NCBI GenBank assembly: GCA_019638975.1
Contig: JAHBST010000003.1
Coordinates: 1 to 62,913, forward strand
Reading direction: 5' to 3'
DNA length: 62,913 nucleotides
DNA from: Cryobacterium sp.
Lineage (GTDB): Bacteria; Actinomycetota; Actinomycetes; Actinomycetales; Microbacteriaceae
In this document: piece after piece, positions 43,760-53,244 of the stretch
Layout of the letters: each line of letters begins with the position of its first letter
Position numbering within the stretch: position 1 is the first letter of the stretch
Translations under genes and position numbers: made by a program
Notes under the pieces: generated by a model
Told to the model about the DNA's origin: nothing
The model's database searches: none
Seen by the model: only the letters and a program-made list of their open reading frames with translations

Positions 43760-44625
43760 GCTCGCTCGTCGCGGTGCAGGCCGGCCCGAACACTCTCGTG
43801 CAGGATCTCGGCCGCCCAGGGCTCGCCCACCTCGGTGTGGGATCCGCCGGGGCCATGGACCGTGCTGCGCTCGCCCTCGCGAACCGGCTCGTCGGCAATG
43901 CACCGGATGCTGCAGGGCTCGAGATCCTGTTCGGCAACGCCTCGTTCGCGCGCGACGCCGACACCTGGATCGCCGCTACCGGTGCATGGGGGAGTGTCAC
44001 GGCGGGCGGCCGCGCCATCCCGCCGAACACTGCGACCCTGCTGGCCGCCGGCGAAACGCTGCTGTTCGGGCAGGCCGCGAACGGCATCCGCTACTACCTT
44101 GCCGTGCGCGGCGGAATCGACGCTCCTCCCGTGCTCGGCTCGCGGTCACGCGACACGCTAGCCGGGATCGGGCCGGCACCGCTCGTCGACGGTCAGAGCA
44201 TTCCGATCGGGCCCGAACCGGAGGCGCCGATTCCCCCCGTCGACCTCGTGCCCGTGGATGCGCCGACGACCGGCGAGGTCACGCTCGAACTGCGCCCGGG
44301 GCCCCGCCGCGACTGGTTCACGGAGGAGGCCTGGGACGTGCTCATGTCCGCGAACTTGCGGGTTTCGCCGCGGTCGGATCGTTCCGGCATCCGCATTGAG
44401 GGGCCGGCACTGAAGCGGAGCAACGCGGGAGAGTTGCCGAGCGAAGGCATGCTGCCCGGCGCGATCCAGGTGTCGCCGGATGGCGCCCCCACGATTCTTG
44501 CGGTCGACCACCCGGTCACGGGCGGATATCCGGTCATCGCCGTCATCACCGACGAGTCGCTCGACGCGCTCTCTCAAGTGCGCCCGGGCCAGCCGATCCG
44601 CTTCCGCCTCGCGACCGGTCGCTGA
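43756..44625 (+). CDS. pxpC: 5-oxoprolinase subunit C (KipA family)
   Basis: A 289-residue KipA/PxpC protein with the biotin-dependent-carboxyltransferase-like fold. Visible blocks are LVQDLGRPGLAHLGVGSAGA, MDRAALALANRLVGN and a C-terminal DHPVTGGYPVIAVIT. The GTG start overlaps pxpB (GTGA). PxpABC are all present and intact, so pyroglutamate recycling is supported. Confidence 0.93.
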   Translation: MSSLVAVQAGPNTLVQDLGRPGLAHLGVGSAGAMDRAALALANRLVGNAPDAAGLEILFGNASFARDADTWIAATGAWGSVTAGGRAIPPNTATLLAAGETLLFGQAANGIRYYLAVRGGIDAPPVLGSRSRDTLAGIGPAPLVDGQSIPIGPEPEAPIPPVDLVPVDAPTTGEVTLELRPGPRRDWFTEEAWDVLMSANLRVSPRSDRSGIRIEGPALKRSNAGELPSEGMLPGAIQVSPDGAPTILAVDHPVTGGYPVIAVITDESLDALSQVRPGQPIRFRLATGR

Positions 44626-44628
44626 CTC

Positions 44629-44634
44629 TAGGCT
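44629..44634 (+). promoter_or_regulatory. leaderless -10 element for the MOSC gene
   Basis: TAGGCT, six bases, ATG 44641; it starts just after the pxpC stop. Confidence 0.5.
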
Positions 44635-44640
44635 GGGGAA

Positions 44641-45528
44641 ATGACTGCGGAGTTGCGCGTGACTCGTTTGCGCACGTACCCGGTGAAGTCTTTCGCGGGC
44701 AACGACGTCGAGTCTGCCGCGGTCGAACCATGGGGGCTCGCGGGCGACCGCCGCTGGGGGCTCGTCGACGACACGGGCAAGAACGTCACGGCCCGGATGG
44801 TGCACCACTTGCTCGGCCTGCGTGCCGACGTCGTGGATGCCGAAACCATCCGCATCAACGACCGCGCCGGCGCATCCATCACCGTGAGTGCGCCTGCTGG
44901 CGCCGCGGCGATTCCGGTCGGATTCAGCGGCCTCGACCGCGCCACTCCCGCCCCGGACGAGGCAAACGCGTGGATCAGCGAGCGGATCGGCGTGTCATTG
45001 CGGCTCGTGTGGCAGCAGGACCCCACCGCGCGCCCCATCGCCGAGAAGCACGGCGGTCTGCCGGGCGAATCGCTCTCTCTCGCCGACGACGGGCCGCTTC
45101 TGCTCGTCACGGAAGCATCGATGCGGCAACTCAATGAGTGGATCGCCGCCGACCAGACCCTCCCGGATGTCCCCGACCTAGACCCCGGCGACCTCAGCGG
45201 CGCGACGGCCGCGTCGAAGCCGCTCGACATCGTCCGCTTCAGGCCCAACGTCGTCGTCGACGGCGATGTGCCCTTCGCGGAAGACAACTGGGCGCGAGTA
45301 TCGATCGGTGGCGTCGAATTCCGCCGAACCGTGTTGTGCGACCGCTGCGTCATGACCACGATCGACCCCTCGACTCTCGAGGGCGGCAAAGAGCCGATTC
45401 GCACCCTCGCGCGCCATCGCCGCTGGGACGGGAAAACCTGGTTCGGCATCCGCCTCGCGCCCGTGAATTTCACACCGGGCAGCGCGGCCACGATCGCCGT
45501 CGGCGACCGCGTGGAGGTCGGAGTCTAG
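44641..45528 (+). CDS. MOSC-domain protein with N-terminal MOSC_N beta barrel
   Basis: A 295-residue protein with an N-terminal MOSC_N barrel (RLRTYPVKSFAGNDVESAAV, GDRRWGLVD) and a C-terminal MOSC domain (about 140-290). The conserved cysteine is in VLCDRCVMTTIDPSTLEGGK. Family members bind molybdenum cofactor or carry sulfur, for example amidoxime-reducing components. No electron-transfer partner is nearby. Its last codon overlaps the stop of the convergent E2 gene. Confidence 0.87.
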   Translation: MTAELRVTRLRTYPVKSFAGNDVESAAVEPWGLAGDRRWGLVDDTGKNVTARMVHHLLGLRADVVDAETIRINDRAGASITVSAPAGAAAIPVGFSGLDRATPAPDEANAWISERIGVSLRLVWQQDPTARPIAEKHGGLPGESLSLADDGPLLLVTEASMRQLNEWIAADQTLPDVPDLDPGDLSGATAASKPLDIVRFRPNVVVDGDVPFAEDNWARVSIGGVEFRRTVLCDRCVMTTIDPSTLEGGKEPIRTLARHRRWDGKTWFGIRLAPVNFTPGSAATIAVGDRVEVGV

Positions 45529-46994
45529 AGTCCGCCGAGCAGCGCGATCGGGTTCTCGATGCACTTCGTGATGAAGCCCATGAACTCGCTCGGCACATCG
45601 CCGTCGCACACGCGATGATCGAACACCATGGAGAGCACCATGATTTTGCGCACGACGATCTCGCCGTCGACAACCCAAGGCCGGTCGAGGATGCGGCCGA
45701 CGCCGAGCATCGCCACCTCCGGCTGGTTGATGATCGGCGCTGAGCCGTCCATCCCGAAACCGCCGTAGTTGTTGAGCGTGAACGTTCCGCCGCGCAATTG
45801 GTCGTTCGGGAAGTTGCCGGTCTTCGCCGTCTCCACGAGAGCCGTGAGCGCGTCGCGCAAGCCCTCAGTGGTCATCTCGCCTGCGCCGTGGATGATGGGA
45901 ACCATGAGGCCCCGCGCCGTCTGCGCCGCGATGCCGAGGTTGATCGCCGAGTGCTGCACGATCTCGCCTGCGGCCATGTCGACACTGGAGTTCAGGATCG
46001 GCCACTGTTTGAGACCGGCCACCACGAATCTGGCCAGGAGAGCGTTGAGGCTCCACCGATCGCCCGTGGACTTCTGCAGTTGCTCCTTCGCGGCCAGCAG
46101 CTCCGTGGCGTCGACATCAAGCCAAATGGTGGCTTCTGGCACGTCGCGGCGCGAGGCGGTCATGCGATCCGCGACGATCTTGCGCAGGCCCGTGATGGGG
46201 ATGCGGATGTCGCCCTCGGCGCTGGAGATAGGGTTCGGCGCGACGCTCGGCGTCGGCGAGTCAGCGGACGCGCTTCCGCCGGCGGGACCGCCCTCTGCGA
46301 TGACGCGCTCAACGTCCGCGCGCAGCACGAGACCTCCCGTGCCGGTGCCCCGAAGCGTGTTCGCCGCGAAACCGTGCTCGTGGGCGAGCTTGCGCACGAG
46401 CGGGGAGACGACGGGCGAAACGACAAGCGAAATCCCGGTTGCCGTCGAATCGTCACGGCGCATCGGCGAGGGGCTCGGCGCGGTCGCTGCGAATCCGGTC
46501 GCCGCCGGAGGCGTGGCCGACGATGATGTTGCCGGCGCAGCAGCGGCCGTTTCAACAGTGGCGCCCCGCCGACCGAATCGCCCGGCACGCGTCGGGCGGC
46601 GCCCGTCGCCCGCTTTCGCGCCGTACCCTGCGAGCACCTCGGCATCCGCGCCCGCGGCAGCGGCGCCAGGATCCCCGCGCAAGGCGGTACCCGGCACGCT
46701 GTCGGCACGAGCATCCGAACCCTCATCCGCAAGTGCATCGCCCGAACCGCCGGCAACCCCGACCGTGATGACGGGTTGCCCGGAGTGGATGGTGTCGCCG
46801 ACGGCCGCGTGCAGTTTCTCCACGACGCCCGCGAACGGGCACGGCAGTTCAACAACAGACTTCGCCGACTCGACTTCGATGATCGGCTGGTCCACGACGA
46901 CGGTGTCGCCCACGGCAACGAGCCAGTTCACGATTTCCGCCTCCGTGAGACCCTCGCCGAGGTCGGGAAGGATGAAGTCCTTGCTCGTTGCCAT
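45525..46994 (-). CDS. bkdC: dihydrolipoamide acyltransferase (E2) of a 2-oxoacid dehydrogenase complex
   Basis: E2 component of 489 residues. The order is: one lipoyl domain (residues 5-80, lipoyl lysine K45 in ESAKSVVEL), a long Ala/Pro-rich linker, a peripheral E1/E3-binding domain (SPLVRKLAHEHGFAANTLRG) and the catalytic domain ending in VFDHRVCDGDVPSEFM (HxxxDG). The context with E1 alpha/beta of branched-chain type suggests acyl groups from valine, leucine and isoleucine. No E3 is encoded here, so it must borrow one. Start 46994 shares bases with the E1 beta stop (TGATG). Confidence 0.9.
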   Translation of the reverse strand: MATSKDFILPDLGEGLTEAEIVNWLVAVGDTVVVDQPIIEVESAKSVVELPCPFAGVVEKLHAAVGDTIHSGQPVITVGVAGGSGDALADEGSDARADSVPGTALRGDPGAAAAGADAEVLAGYGAKAGDGRRPTRAGRFGRRGATVETAAAAPATSSSATPPAATGFAATAPSPSPMRRDDSTATGISLVVSPVVSPLVRKLAHEHGFAANTLRGTGTGGLVLRADVERVIAEGGPAGGSASADSPTPSVAPNPISSAEGDIRIPITGLRKIVADRMTASRRDVPEATIWLDVDATELLAAKEQLQKSTGDRWSLNALLARFVVAGLKQWPILNSSVDMAAGEIVQHSAINLGIAAQTARGLMVPIIHGAGEMTTEGLRDALTALVETAKTGNFPNDQLRGGTFTLNNYGGFGMDGSAPIINQPEVAMLGVGRILDRPWVVDGEIVVRKIMVLSMVFDHRVCDGDVPSEFMGFITKCIENPIALLGGL

Positions 46995-48028
46995 CAGACT
47001 TCCCACTCCCACGTGCTCAGCGCGTTCAGGATCCGCTCAGGGGTAGGCAAATAGTACTTCTCCAGCAGGGGAGCGGGGAACGGGATGTCCGCTCCCGTGA
47101 TCCGCAGGATGGGCGCGGCGAGGTGGTAGAACTCGCGCTCGGTCACGCGCGCAGCGACCTCAGCGCCGTACCCGCCGAACTGGGCGGCCTCGTGGATGAC
47201 GGCGGCGCGGCTCGTCTTGCGCACAGAGGCTCCGACCGTCTCGTCGTCGAAGGGGGAAAGGCTGCGCAAGTCGATGACCTCGACGGAAAGGTCCTCTTCC
47301 TCGGCGAGCTTCGCGGTCTTGAGGGCGACGGCGACGGTGGGCCCATACGAGAGGAGGGTCACATCCGTGCCCTCACGCACCACGGCGGCTTTGTTCATGG
47401 GGAGCGCGGGTCGTGACTGGTCTGCGACGCCTTCCTTCATCCAATAGTGGCTTTTCGGCTCGAGGAAAATCACCGGGTCGTCGGAGGCGATCGCCTCGCG
47501 CAGCATCGAATAGGCGTCGGTGGGGTTCGATGGTGTGACGACCGTGAGCCCCGGCGTGTGGGTCCAATACGCCTCGGAGGAGTCGGAGTGGTGCTCCACC
47601 CCGCCGATGCCGCCGGATGTCGGGATGCGGATGACGATGGGCAGCGAGACGCGCCCGCGCGTGCGGTTCCGCATTTTCGCCACGTGGGACACGATCTGCT
47701 CGAATGCGGGGTAGCTGAATGCGTCGAACTGCATTTCCACGATCGGCCGAAGCCCGTACATGGCCATGCCGATCGCGGTGCCGATGATGCCGGATTCGGC
47801 GAGCGGCGAATCCCAAACCCGTTCCTCGCCGAAGTCGCGCGTCAAACCGTCGGTGATGCGGAACACCCCGCCGAGCGGACCGACGTCCTCGCCGAAAATG
47901 ACGACAGTCGGGTCTTCCGTGAGCGCGTCGCGCATCGCGGAATTGAGGGCGGCGGCCATTGTCACCGGCTTGACCGCTTGAGTGGTGGATTTCGTCGCTT
48001 GCGAATCCTGAGAGGTCGTCTTCGCCAT
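46994..48028 (-). CDS. bkdB: 2-oxoacid dehydrogenase E1 component, beta subunit
   Basis: A 344-residue transketolase-like beta subunit. FGEDVGPLGGVFRITDGL, ESGIIGTAIGMAMYGLRPIV and GIGGVEHHSDSSEAYWTHTPGL are conserved in branched-chain or pyruvate E1 beta. A short Ser/Thr/Gln-rich N-terminal tail is present. Start and stop overlap its neighbours on both sides (TAATG upstream), so E1a-E1b-E2 is one translationally coupled operon. Confidence 0.92.
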   Translation of the reverse strand: MAKTTSQDSQATKSTTQAVKPVTMAAALNSAMRDALTEDPTVVIFGEDVGPLGGVFRITDGLTRDFGEERVWDSPLAESGIIGTAIGMAMYGLRPIVEMQFDAFSYPAFEQIVSHVAKMRNRTRGRVSLPIVIRIPTSGGIGGVEHHSDSSEAYWTHTPGLTVVTPSNPTDAYSMLREAIASDDPVIFLEPKSHYWMKEGVADQSRPALPMNKAAVVREGTDVTLLSYGPTVAVALKTAKLAEEEDLSVEVIDLRSLSPFDDETVGASVRKTSRAAVIHEAAQFGGYGAEVAARVTEREFYHLAAPILRITGADIPFPAPLLEKYYLPTPERILNALSTWEWEV

Positions 48029-49155
48029 TACTCGCTGGCCTCCTCGGCGTTCGGGCTATCGGCAAGCTCCGCCGCGAGCGCGTCTCGTTGTTCCAATAGC
48101 GCGGGACGTCGAGAACTGTAGACGTGTTCGAAGAGTTCCATCGGGTCCAGCGCCGGCTCGGCGTTCATGGCCTCGCGCATCGCGGTTGCCGCTTCTTCCG
48201 ACTCGATCGCGATCGATTCCTTCAGTGCTTCGTCGATTGCGCCTTTCGAGTCGAGATAACGCTCGAGCCGCTCGATCGGGTCTTTCGCTTTCCACGCTTC
48301 GACATCCGCGGATCCCCGATAGCGGCTGGGGTCGTCCGAATTCGTGTGCGGTTCGATCCGGTAGGTGAGGCACTCGATGATGGTCGGGCCGCCTCCCGTG
48401 CGTGCCCGGTCGAGGGCTTCGGACACGATCGTGTAGACCGCGGCCGCGTCGTTGCCATCCACGAAATAGCCGGGAATTCCGTACCCGACCGCGCGATCTG
48501 CAAGCAATCGAGCTCGCGTTTGTTTAGCGATCGGAACGCTGATCGCGAATTGATTGTTTTGGATGACGAAGACGGTTGGCGATTGCCAGACGCCGGCGAA
48601 GTTGAACGCCTCGTGGGTGTCGCCTTCGCTCGTGGCACCGTCTCCGATGAACGTCGCCACGGCGATCGGATCCTTCGAGAGTTTCGCGGCCGTTCCAAAA
48701 CCCACCGCGTGGAGTGCTTGTGTCGCGAGGGGAGTGGTTTGCGGCGCGGTGCGGTGCATTTTCGGATCCCACCCGCAGTGCCAGTCGCCACGGAATCCCG
48801 AGAGCAGTTCTGCGGTAGGCACGCCTCGCGTCCAGACCGCGATGCTGTCGCGGTAGGTGGGGAAGAGCCAATCGGTCTCGCGCATGGCGGTGACGGTGCC
48901 GATTTCGCTCGCCTCCTGGCCGCGCGCGGACGGGTAGGTGGAGAGGCGGCCTTGCCTCGTCAGCGCAGTGACTTGCGTGTCCCATCGACGAGCAACGACC
49001 ATTCGACGATAGAGCTTCTGGAGAATGTCGAGGTCGGGAAGGTTGTACCCGCGGCGCGCCTTGGCCGGTACGGCTTTCCCGCTCGCGCTGATGAGGGAAA
49101 AGGGCTCAGGATCGGGTAATTCCACGGGCGCACGGGACTCATCGGTGAGGCTCAT
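48028..49155 (-). CDS. bkdA: 2-oxoacid dehydrogenase E1 component, alpha subunit
   Basis: Thiamine-diphosphate-binding alpha subunit, 375 residues. The ThDP motif is seen as IGDGATSEGDTHEAFNFAGV ... NNQFAISVP (GDG...NN). Phosphorylation-loop-like ECLTYRIEPHTNSDDPSRYR is also present. The start is taken at ATG 49155, where the conserved reading begins; about 30 basic upstream codons are in frame but unlike the family. Divergence from pyruvate E1 alpha and the Lrp gene upstream favour branched-chain substrates. Confidence 0.9.
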   Translation of the reverse strand: MSLTDESRAPVELPDPEPFSLISASGKAVPAKARRGYNLPDLDILQKLYRRMVVARRWDTQVTALTRQGRLSTYPSARGQEASEIGTVTAMRETDWLFPTYRDSIAVWTRGVPTAELLSGFRGDWHCGWDPKMHRTAPQTTPLATQALHAVGFGTAAKLSKDPIAVATFIGDGATSEGDTHEAFNFAGVWQSPTVFVIQNNQFAISVPIAKQTRARLLADRAVGYGIPGYFVDGNDAAAVYTIVSEALDRARTGGGPTIIECLTYRIEPHTNSDDPSRYRGSADVEAWKAKDPIERLERYLDSKGAIDEALKESIAIESEEAATAMREAMNAEPALDPMELFEHVYSSRRPALLEQRDALAAELADSPNAEEASE

Positions 49156-49263
49156 TCCTCTATGGTGCGCTTCACGAATGCCGGTGGGCGAGTTCCCCGA
49201 GCGAATCGGCACGCTTGGCGCGCGCCGGCGGTTCCGACGGGACAAACGGCACCATCGAGCGGC

Positions 49264-49743
49264 CTATAGGTGCCAGGCGTCCGTAGCCAATTCGGGCGCT
49301 GTCCCCGCCCGCTCTTCCAGGATCATGTACGAGCGCGTCGACGCAACCCCCGGCATGCTCCGGATGCTTCGCAGGATCGTTTCCGACAGCGCGTCGTGGT
49401 CGGGAGCGCTCACGGTCAACAGGATGTCGATGTCGCCCGCGAGCGCTTGCGCCTTCTCGACGAAGGGCAAGGCCGCGAGAGCCTCAGACACCGTCGGCCA
49501 GTCCGCGTCGACCTTGACGATCACAATGGCGGTGATGCCGAGCCCGAGGGCCTCGCGATCGACATTGGCGGAGAAACCGGTGATGACGCCATGCTCGAGC
49601 AGCCGGTTCAGTCGCGTGTGGGCGGCGGTGCGGGAAATGTGGACGAGTTCGGCGAGTCCGCGAATGGAAAGCCGCGCATCCTTTCCCAGTTCGGCGATGA
49701 TGCGGCGGTCGATCGAGTCGACGCGGTATTTGCTCACCGCCAC
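49264..49743 (-). CDS. Lrp/AsnC-family regulator (likely BkdR)
   Basis: A 159-residue Lrp-type regulator with an N-terminal helix-turn-helix ([40 protein letters not shown]) and a C-terminal RAM ligand-binding domain. It lies directly upstream of bkdABC on the same strand, 108 bp away, the usual place for a branched-chain amino-acid sensing activator. The start is GTG 49743 after GAGGAGG; a second in-frame GTG two codons downstream is possible, and the frame is open for 80 more codons upstream without conservation. Confidence 0.88.
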   Translation of the reverse strand: MAVSKYRVDSIDRRIIAELGKDARLSIRGLAELVHISRTAAHTRLNRLLEHGVITGFSANVDREALGLGITAIVIVKVDADWPTVSEALAALPFVEKAQALAGDIDILLTVSAPDHDALSETILRSIRSMPGVASTRSYMILEERAGTAPELATDAWHL

Positions 49744-49842
49744 CGGCACCTCCTCGTGATTCGTCGTCACCCAGCGTACTGCCGCACAGCGTCGGCGGTC
49801 AGTGCCGTTTTCGGGGCGAGAGAGCGACGCCGCGAGCGTCAG

Positions 49843-49848
49843 TAGACT
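49843..49848 (+). promoter_or_regulatory. -10 element close to the proS start
   Basis: TAGACT, eight bases, then GTG 49857; slightly longer than the six or seven seen elsewhere, but no ribosome site exists. Confidence 0.4.
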
Positions 49849-49856
49849 CGGATGCT

Positions 49857-51632
49857 GTGACGACTCGCCTCTCCCAACTCTTTGTCCGTACGCTGCGCGA
49901 CGATCCTGCCGACGCCGAAGTCGCGAGCCACAGACTTCTCGTGCGTGCCGGCTACATCCGGCGTCAGGCGCCCGGAATCTTCGCATGGCTGCCGCTAGGC
50001 CTCAAGGTGCGCCGCAAGATAGAGCAAGTCATCCGGGAGGAAATGGCGTCGATCGGCGGCCAGGAAGTGCACTTTCCCGCGCTGCTCCCGCGCGAGCCCT
50101 ATGAATTGACCGGGCGCTGGACCGAATACGGCGACGGCATCTTCCGCCTCAAGGACCGCAAGGATGCCGACTATCTCCTCGCCCCCACGCACGAAGAGGT
50201 GTTCACGCTCACGGTCAAGGACATGTATTCGAGCTACAAAGACTTACCGCTCGTGATCTACCAGATCCAGGACAAGTACCGCGACGAGGCGCGGCCGCGC
50301 GCGGGGCTTTTGCGCGGTCGCGAATTCAGCATGAAGGATTCCTACTCTTTCGATTACACGGATGCGGGGCTCGACGCTTCGTACCAGGACCACCGCGACG
50401 CCTACGAGCGAATATTCACTCGCCTCGGACTCGACTACGTGATCGTGCAGGCGGATGCCGGCGCGATGGGCGGCTCGCGATCGGAGGAGTTCCTGCACCC
50501 GACTCCCGTCGGCGAAGACACCTTCGTGCGTTCTGCGGGCGGTTATGCGGCGAACGTCGAAGCCTTCCACACGATTGCGCCGGAACCCCGCTCTTTTGAG
50601 AAGCTGCCCCCCGCAGAAGTCTTCGACACCCCGAACACCCCCACGATTCAGACGCTCGTCGACCTGGCGAACGCGGAGCATCAGCGTCCGGACGGGCGAG
50701 CCTGGACCGCCGCAGACACGCTCAAGAACATCGTCCTCGCGCTCACGGCACTCGACGGCACGCGCGAAGTCGTCGTCGTGGGCATCCCCGGTGATCGGGA
50801 TGCGGACTTGAAGCGCGCGGAAGTGGCGTTTGCTCCCGCCGCGGTGGAACCCGCGACGGAATCCGATTTCGCACGGCATCCGGGACTCGTGAAGGGCTAC
50901 ATCGGACCCTGGAGCGCCGCCGGCCCCGTGCTCGGTGCGAAGAGCTCGACCAGGATTCGCTACTTCGTCGATCCGCGAGTCTCGGACGGCAGCGGATGGC
51001 TGACGGGAGCGAATGAGAACGGCAGGCACGTATTCGGCCTCGTCGCCGGACGCGATTTCGGGCACGACGGTGTCGTTGAAATCGCGACGGTCCTGGCCGG
51101 CGATCCGGCGCCGGATGGCTCGGGCCCCGTTGAGCTCGCGCGCGGAATGGAGATCGGCCACGTGTTCCAGCTCGGGCGCAAATACGCGGATGCGCTGGGC
51201 CTCAAAGTGCTCGACGAGAACGGCAAACTCGTCACGGTCACGATGGGGTCTTACGGCATCGGCGTGACGCGGATCATGGCGGTCATCGCCGAAGCGAACA
51301 ACGATGACAAGGGACTCGTGTGGCCACGGGAAGTGAGCCCGTTCGACGTGCACGTCGTCGCGGCGACGAAGGAGGACGCGGTCTACGCGGCCGCGGACGC
51401 GCTCGTCGCCGAGTTCGAGACCGATGGTTTCGATGTTCTCTATGACGATCGGCCCAAAGTGTCCCCGGGCGTCAAGTTCGGTGACGCGGAACTCATCGGG
51501 GTTCCGCTCATCGTGGTCGTCGGGAAAGGCGTATCAGAGGGCGAGGTCGAGTTGTGGGACCGGCGGACGGGGGAGCGCAGCACGGTTCCGCTCGCCGAGA
51601 TCCGGCACCGGCTCGGGACCGAACTCCGGTAA
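49857..51632 (+). CDS. proS: prolyl-tRNA synthetase, bacterial type
   Basis: Class II synthetase of 591 residues. The N-terminal [20 protein letters not shown], motif 2 region [20 protein letters not shown], a central editing insertion (about 220-410, typical of bacterial ProRS) and motif 3 [16 protein letters not shown] are all present, followed by the anticodon-binding domain ([20 protein letters not shown]). Start is GTG 49857. It begins the translation/transcription core cluster, with nusA 67 bp downstream. Confidence 0.96.
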   Translation: MTTRLSQLFVRTLRDDPADAEVASHRLLVRAGYIRRQAPGIFAWLPLGLKVRRKIEQVIREEMASIGGQEVHFPALLPREPYELTGRWTEYGDGIFRLKDRKDADYLLAPTHEEVFTLTVKDMYSSYKDLPLVIYQIQDKYRDEARPRAGLLRGREFSMKDSYSFDYTDAGLDASYQDHRDAYERIFTRLGLDYVIVQADAGAMGGSRSEEFLHPTPVGEDTFVRSAGGYAANVEAFHTIAPEPRSFEKLPPAEVFDTPNTPTIQTLVDLANAEHQRPDGRAWTAADTLKNIVLALTALDGTREVVVVGIPGDRDADLKRAEVAFAPAAVEPATESDFARHPGLVKGYIGPWSAAGPVLGAKSSTRIRYFVDPRVSDGSGWLTGANENGRHVFGLVAGRDFGHDGVVEIATVLAGDPAPDGSGPVELARGMEIGHVFQLGRKYADALGLKVLDENGKLVTVTMGSYGIGVTRIMAVIAEANNDDKGLVWPREVSPFDVHVVAATKEDAVYAAADALVAEFETDGFDVLYDDRPKVSPGVKFGDAELIGVPLIVVVGKGVSEGEVELWDRRTGERSTVPLAEIRHRLGTELR

Positions 51633-51634
51633 CT

Positions 51635-51640
51635 TAGAAT
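51635..51640 (+). promoter_or_regulatory. -10 element for nusA
   Basis: TAGAAT directly after the proS stop would start a transcript with a leader of about 52 bases before GTG 51700, which is preceded by the ribosome site GGAGG. Confidence 0.4.
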
Positions 51641-51699
51641 CAGGGTCCGATCCGGTTCTGCCGGGTGATAACAGAAGAAATGAATAGTGGAGGAACGCG

Positions 51700-52692
51700 G
51701 TGGACATCGATCTGGGCGTATTGCGCACGATGGAGCGCGAGCGCGAAATCCCCTTCGATGAACTCGTCACGATCATCGAGCAGGCCATCCTGACGGCCTA
51801 CCTCAAGCACACGGGTCTCGCTGAAGCAAAGGATGGCCCTCCCGCAGCGCGCGTCGAGCTCGATCGCAAGTCGGGGCACGTCGCCATTTTCGTCCCCGAA
51901 CTGAACGACGACGGCGAAGTCATCGGCGAGGCCGAAGACAGCCCGAGCGATTTCGGCCGCATCGGCGCTTTTGCCGCCAAGCAAGTCATCAACCAGCGCC
52001 TCCGCGACATAGCGGACGATCACGTACTCGGGGAATTCCGCGGCCGCGAAGGCGACATCGTCGCGGGGGTCATCCAGCAGGGCCCGAATCCGCGGATGAT
52101 TCACGTCGATCTCGGCACCGTCGAAGCGATTCTGCCGCCGGAAGAGCAAGTGCCGGGCGAGGATTACGCGCACGGTTCCCGCATCCGGGTTTACGTCACG
52201 AGCGTGAGCAAGGGGCTCAAGGGTCCATCGATCACGGTCTCGCGCACTCACCCTTCGCTCGTCCGCAAGCTGTTCGCACTCGAAGTGCCGGAGATCGCGA
52301 GCGGCGCGGTCGAGATCGTCTCTCTCGCTCGCGAGGCCGGCCACCGCACGAAGATCGCCGTCAAGGCGAACGAACCTGGCATCAACGCGAAGGGAGCTTG
52401 CATCGGCGAAATGGGTCAGCGTGTTCGAGCAGTGACGGCCGAGTTGAACAACGAGAAGATCGACATCGTCGACTACAACCCGGATTTGGCGACATTCGTT
52501 GCGAACGCCCTGTCGCCGGCGAAAGTGTCGAGCGCGTTCGTGATCGACGAGTCCCTCAAAGCTGTTCGCGCGCTCGTCCCCGACTATCAGTTATCGCTCG
52601 CGATCGGCAAGGAGGGACAAAACGCCCGGCTCGCGGCCAAGCTGACCGGCGCGAGGATCGACATCCAGCCCGACAGCATCCTCGACGACTAG
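51700..52692 (+). CDS. nusA: transcription termination/antitermination factor NusA
   Basis: RNA-polymerase-associated factor of 330 residues with the N-terminal RNAP-binding domain (1-110), an S1 domain (about 120-185; REGDIVAGVIQQGPNPRMIH) and two KH domains (VKANEPGINAKGACIGEMGQ and LAIGKEGQNARLAAKLTGAR). It lacks the C-terminal acidic repeats of E. coli NusA, as normal for actinobacteria. No rimP gene precedes it, unlike the common rimP-nusA order. Confidence 0.96.
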   Translation: MDIDLGVLRTMEREREIPFDELVTIIEQAILTAYLKHTGLAEAKDGPPAARVELDRKSGHVAIFVPELNDDGEVIGEAEDSPSDFGRIGAFAAKQVINQRLRDIADDHVLGEFRGREGDIVAGVIQQGPNPRMIHVDLGTVEAILPPEEQVPGEDYAHGSRIRVYVTSVSKGLKGPSITVSRTHPSLVRKLFALEVPEIASGAVEIVSLAREAGHRTKIAVKANEPGINAKGACIGEMGQRVRAVTAELNNEKIDIVDYNPDLATFVANALSPAKVSSAFVIDESLKAVRALVPDYQLSLAIGKEGQNARLAAKLTGARIDIQPDSILDD

Positions 52693-52722
52693 CGCGCGGC
52701 GCTCAATCGGCGCGGTGGCGCG

Positions 52723-53181
52723 TCATCCGCGGGCAAACGCGATGCTTTCGCGCACGATTTCCACGACGATGGCGATTTCTTCCCGGTCGCGCGGACCGTA
52801 CACCATGATCTCGGTGGCGTGGTCGGCGTACTGGTGCGGTTCGCCCCAGCCGAGCGCGCAAACTTCCAGGCACCGCTCCGCCGGGAGGCACACGTGGAGG
52901 CTCGAGTCGAGCACGCCGTGCACGTGGACGGGTTCCAGTCGCTCGGTGAGGGGAGCGAGCGAAGTCTCGGCCGAACGGGCGACCGGCAGATCCGAAAGGA
53001 ACACCGCTCGCGAGCTGGCCGGCGAGACGGCACTGTGTCCTTCGACGACTTTGGGCAGTGAGAACACCGCCGCAACGAGGCGGCCCCAGTTCTGCGGAGG
53101 GGAAATCTGGCTCAATTGGCGGTGCGGCCCCGATGCGGAAGTCTTCGGTCGCGTCCCCAAACGGGCGGGAAGAACTGTCAT
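52723..53181 (-). CDS. luciferase-domain (DUF5519-like) protein
   Basis: A 152-residue protein whose C-terminal half resembles the luciferase/DUF5519 family: LEPVHVHGVLDSSLHVCLPA, CALGWGEPHQYAD and EIMVYGPRDREEIAIVVEIV. These proteins lack known catalytic activity in bacteria. It lies on the minus strand inside the nusA-ylxR interval, interrupting the core cluster. Start ATG 53181 is supported by TAGGCT seven bases upstream; the frame is open to 53565 antisense to ylxR, which is rejected. Confidence 0.72.
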   Translation of the reverse strand: MTVLPARLGTRPKTSASGPHRQLSQISPPQNWGRLVAAVFSLPKVVEGHSAVSPASSRAVFLSDLPVARSAETSLAPLTERLEPVHVHGVLDSSLHVCLPAERCLEVCALGWGEPHQYADHATEIMVYGPRDREEIAIVVEIVRESIAFARG

Positions 53182-53188
53182 GGAATGG

Positions 53189-53194
53189 AGCCTA
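53189..53194 (-). promoter_or_regulatory. leaderless -10 element for the DUF5519-like gene
   Basis: On the minus strand TAGGCT is followed by seven bases and ATG 53181. Confidence 0.45.
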
Positions 53195-53244
53195 GGCGTG
53201 CGGCAGTGCGCGGCGCCCAACCAAACACCGTGAGAAGGTCTAGT

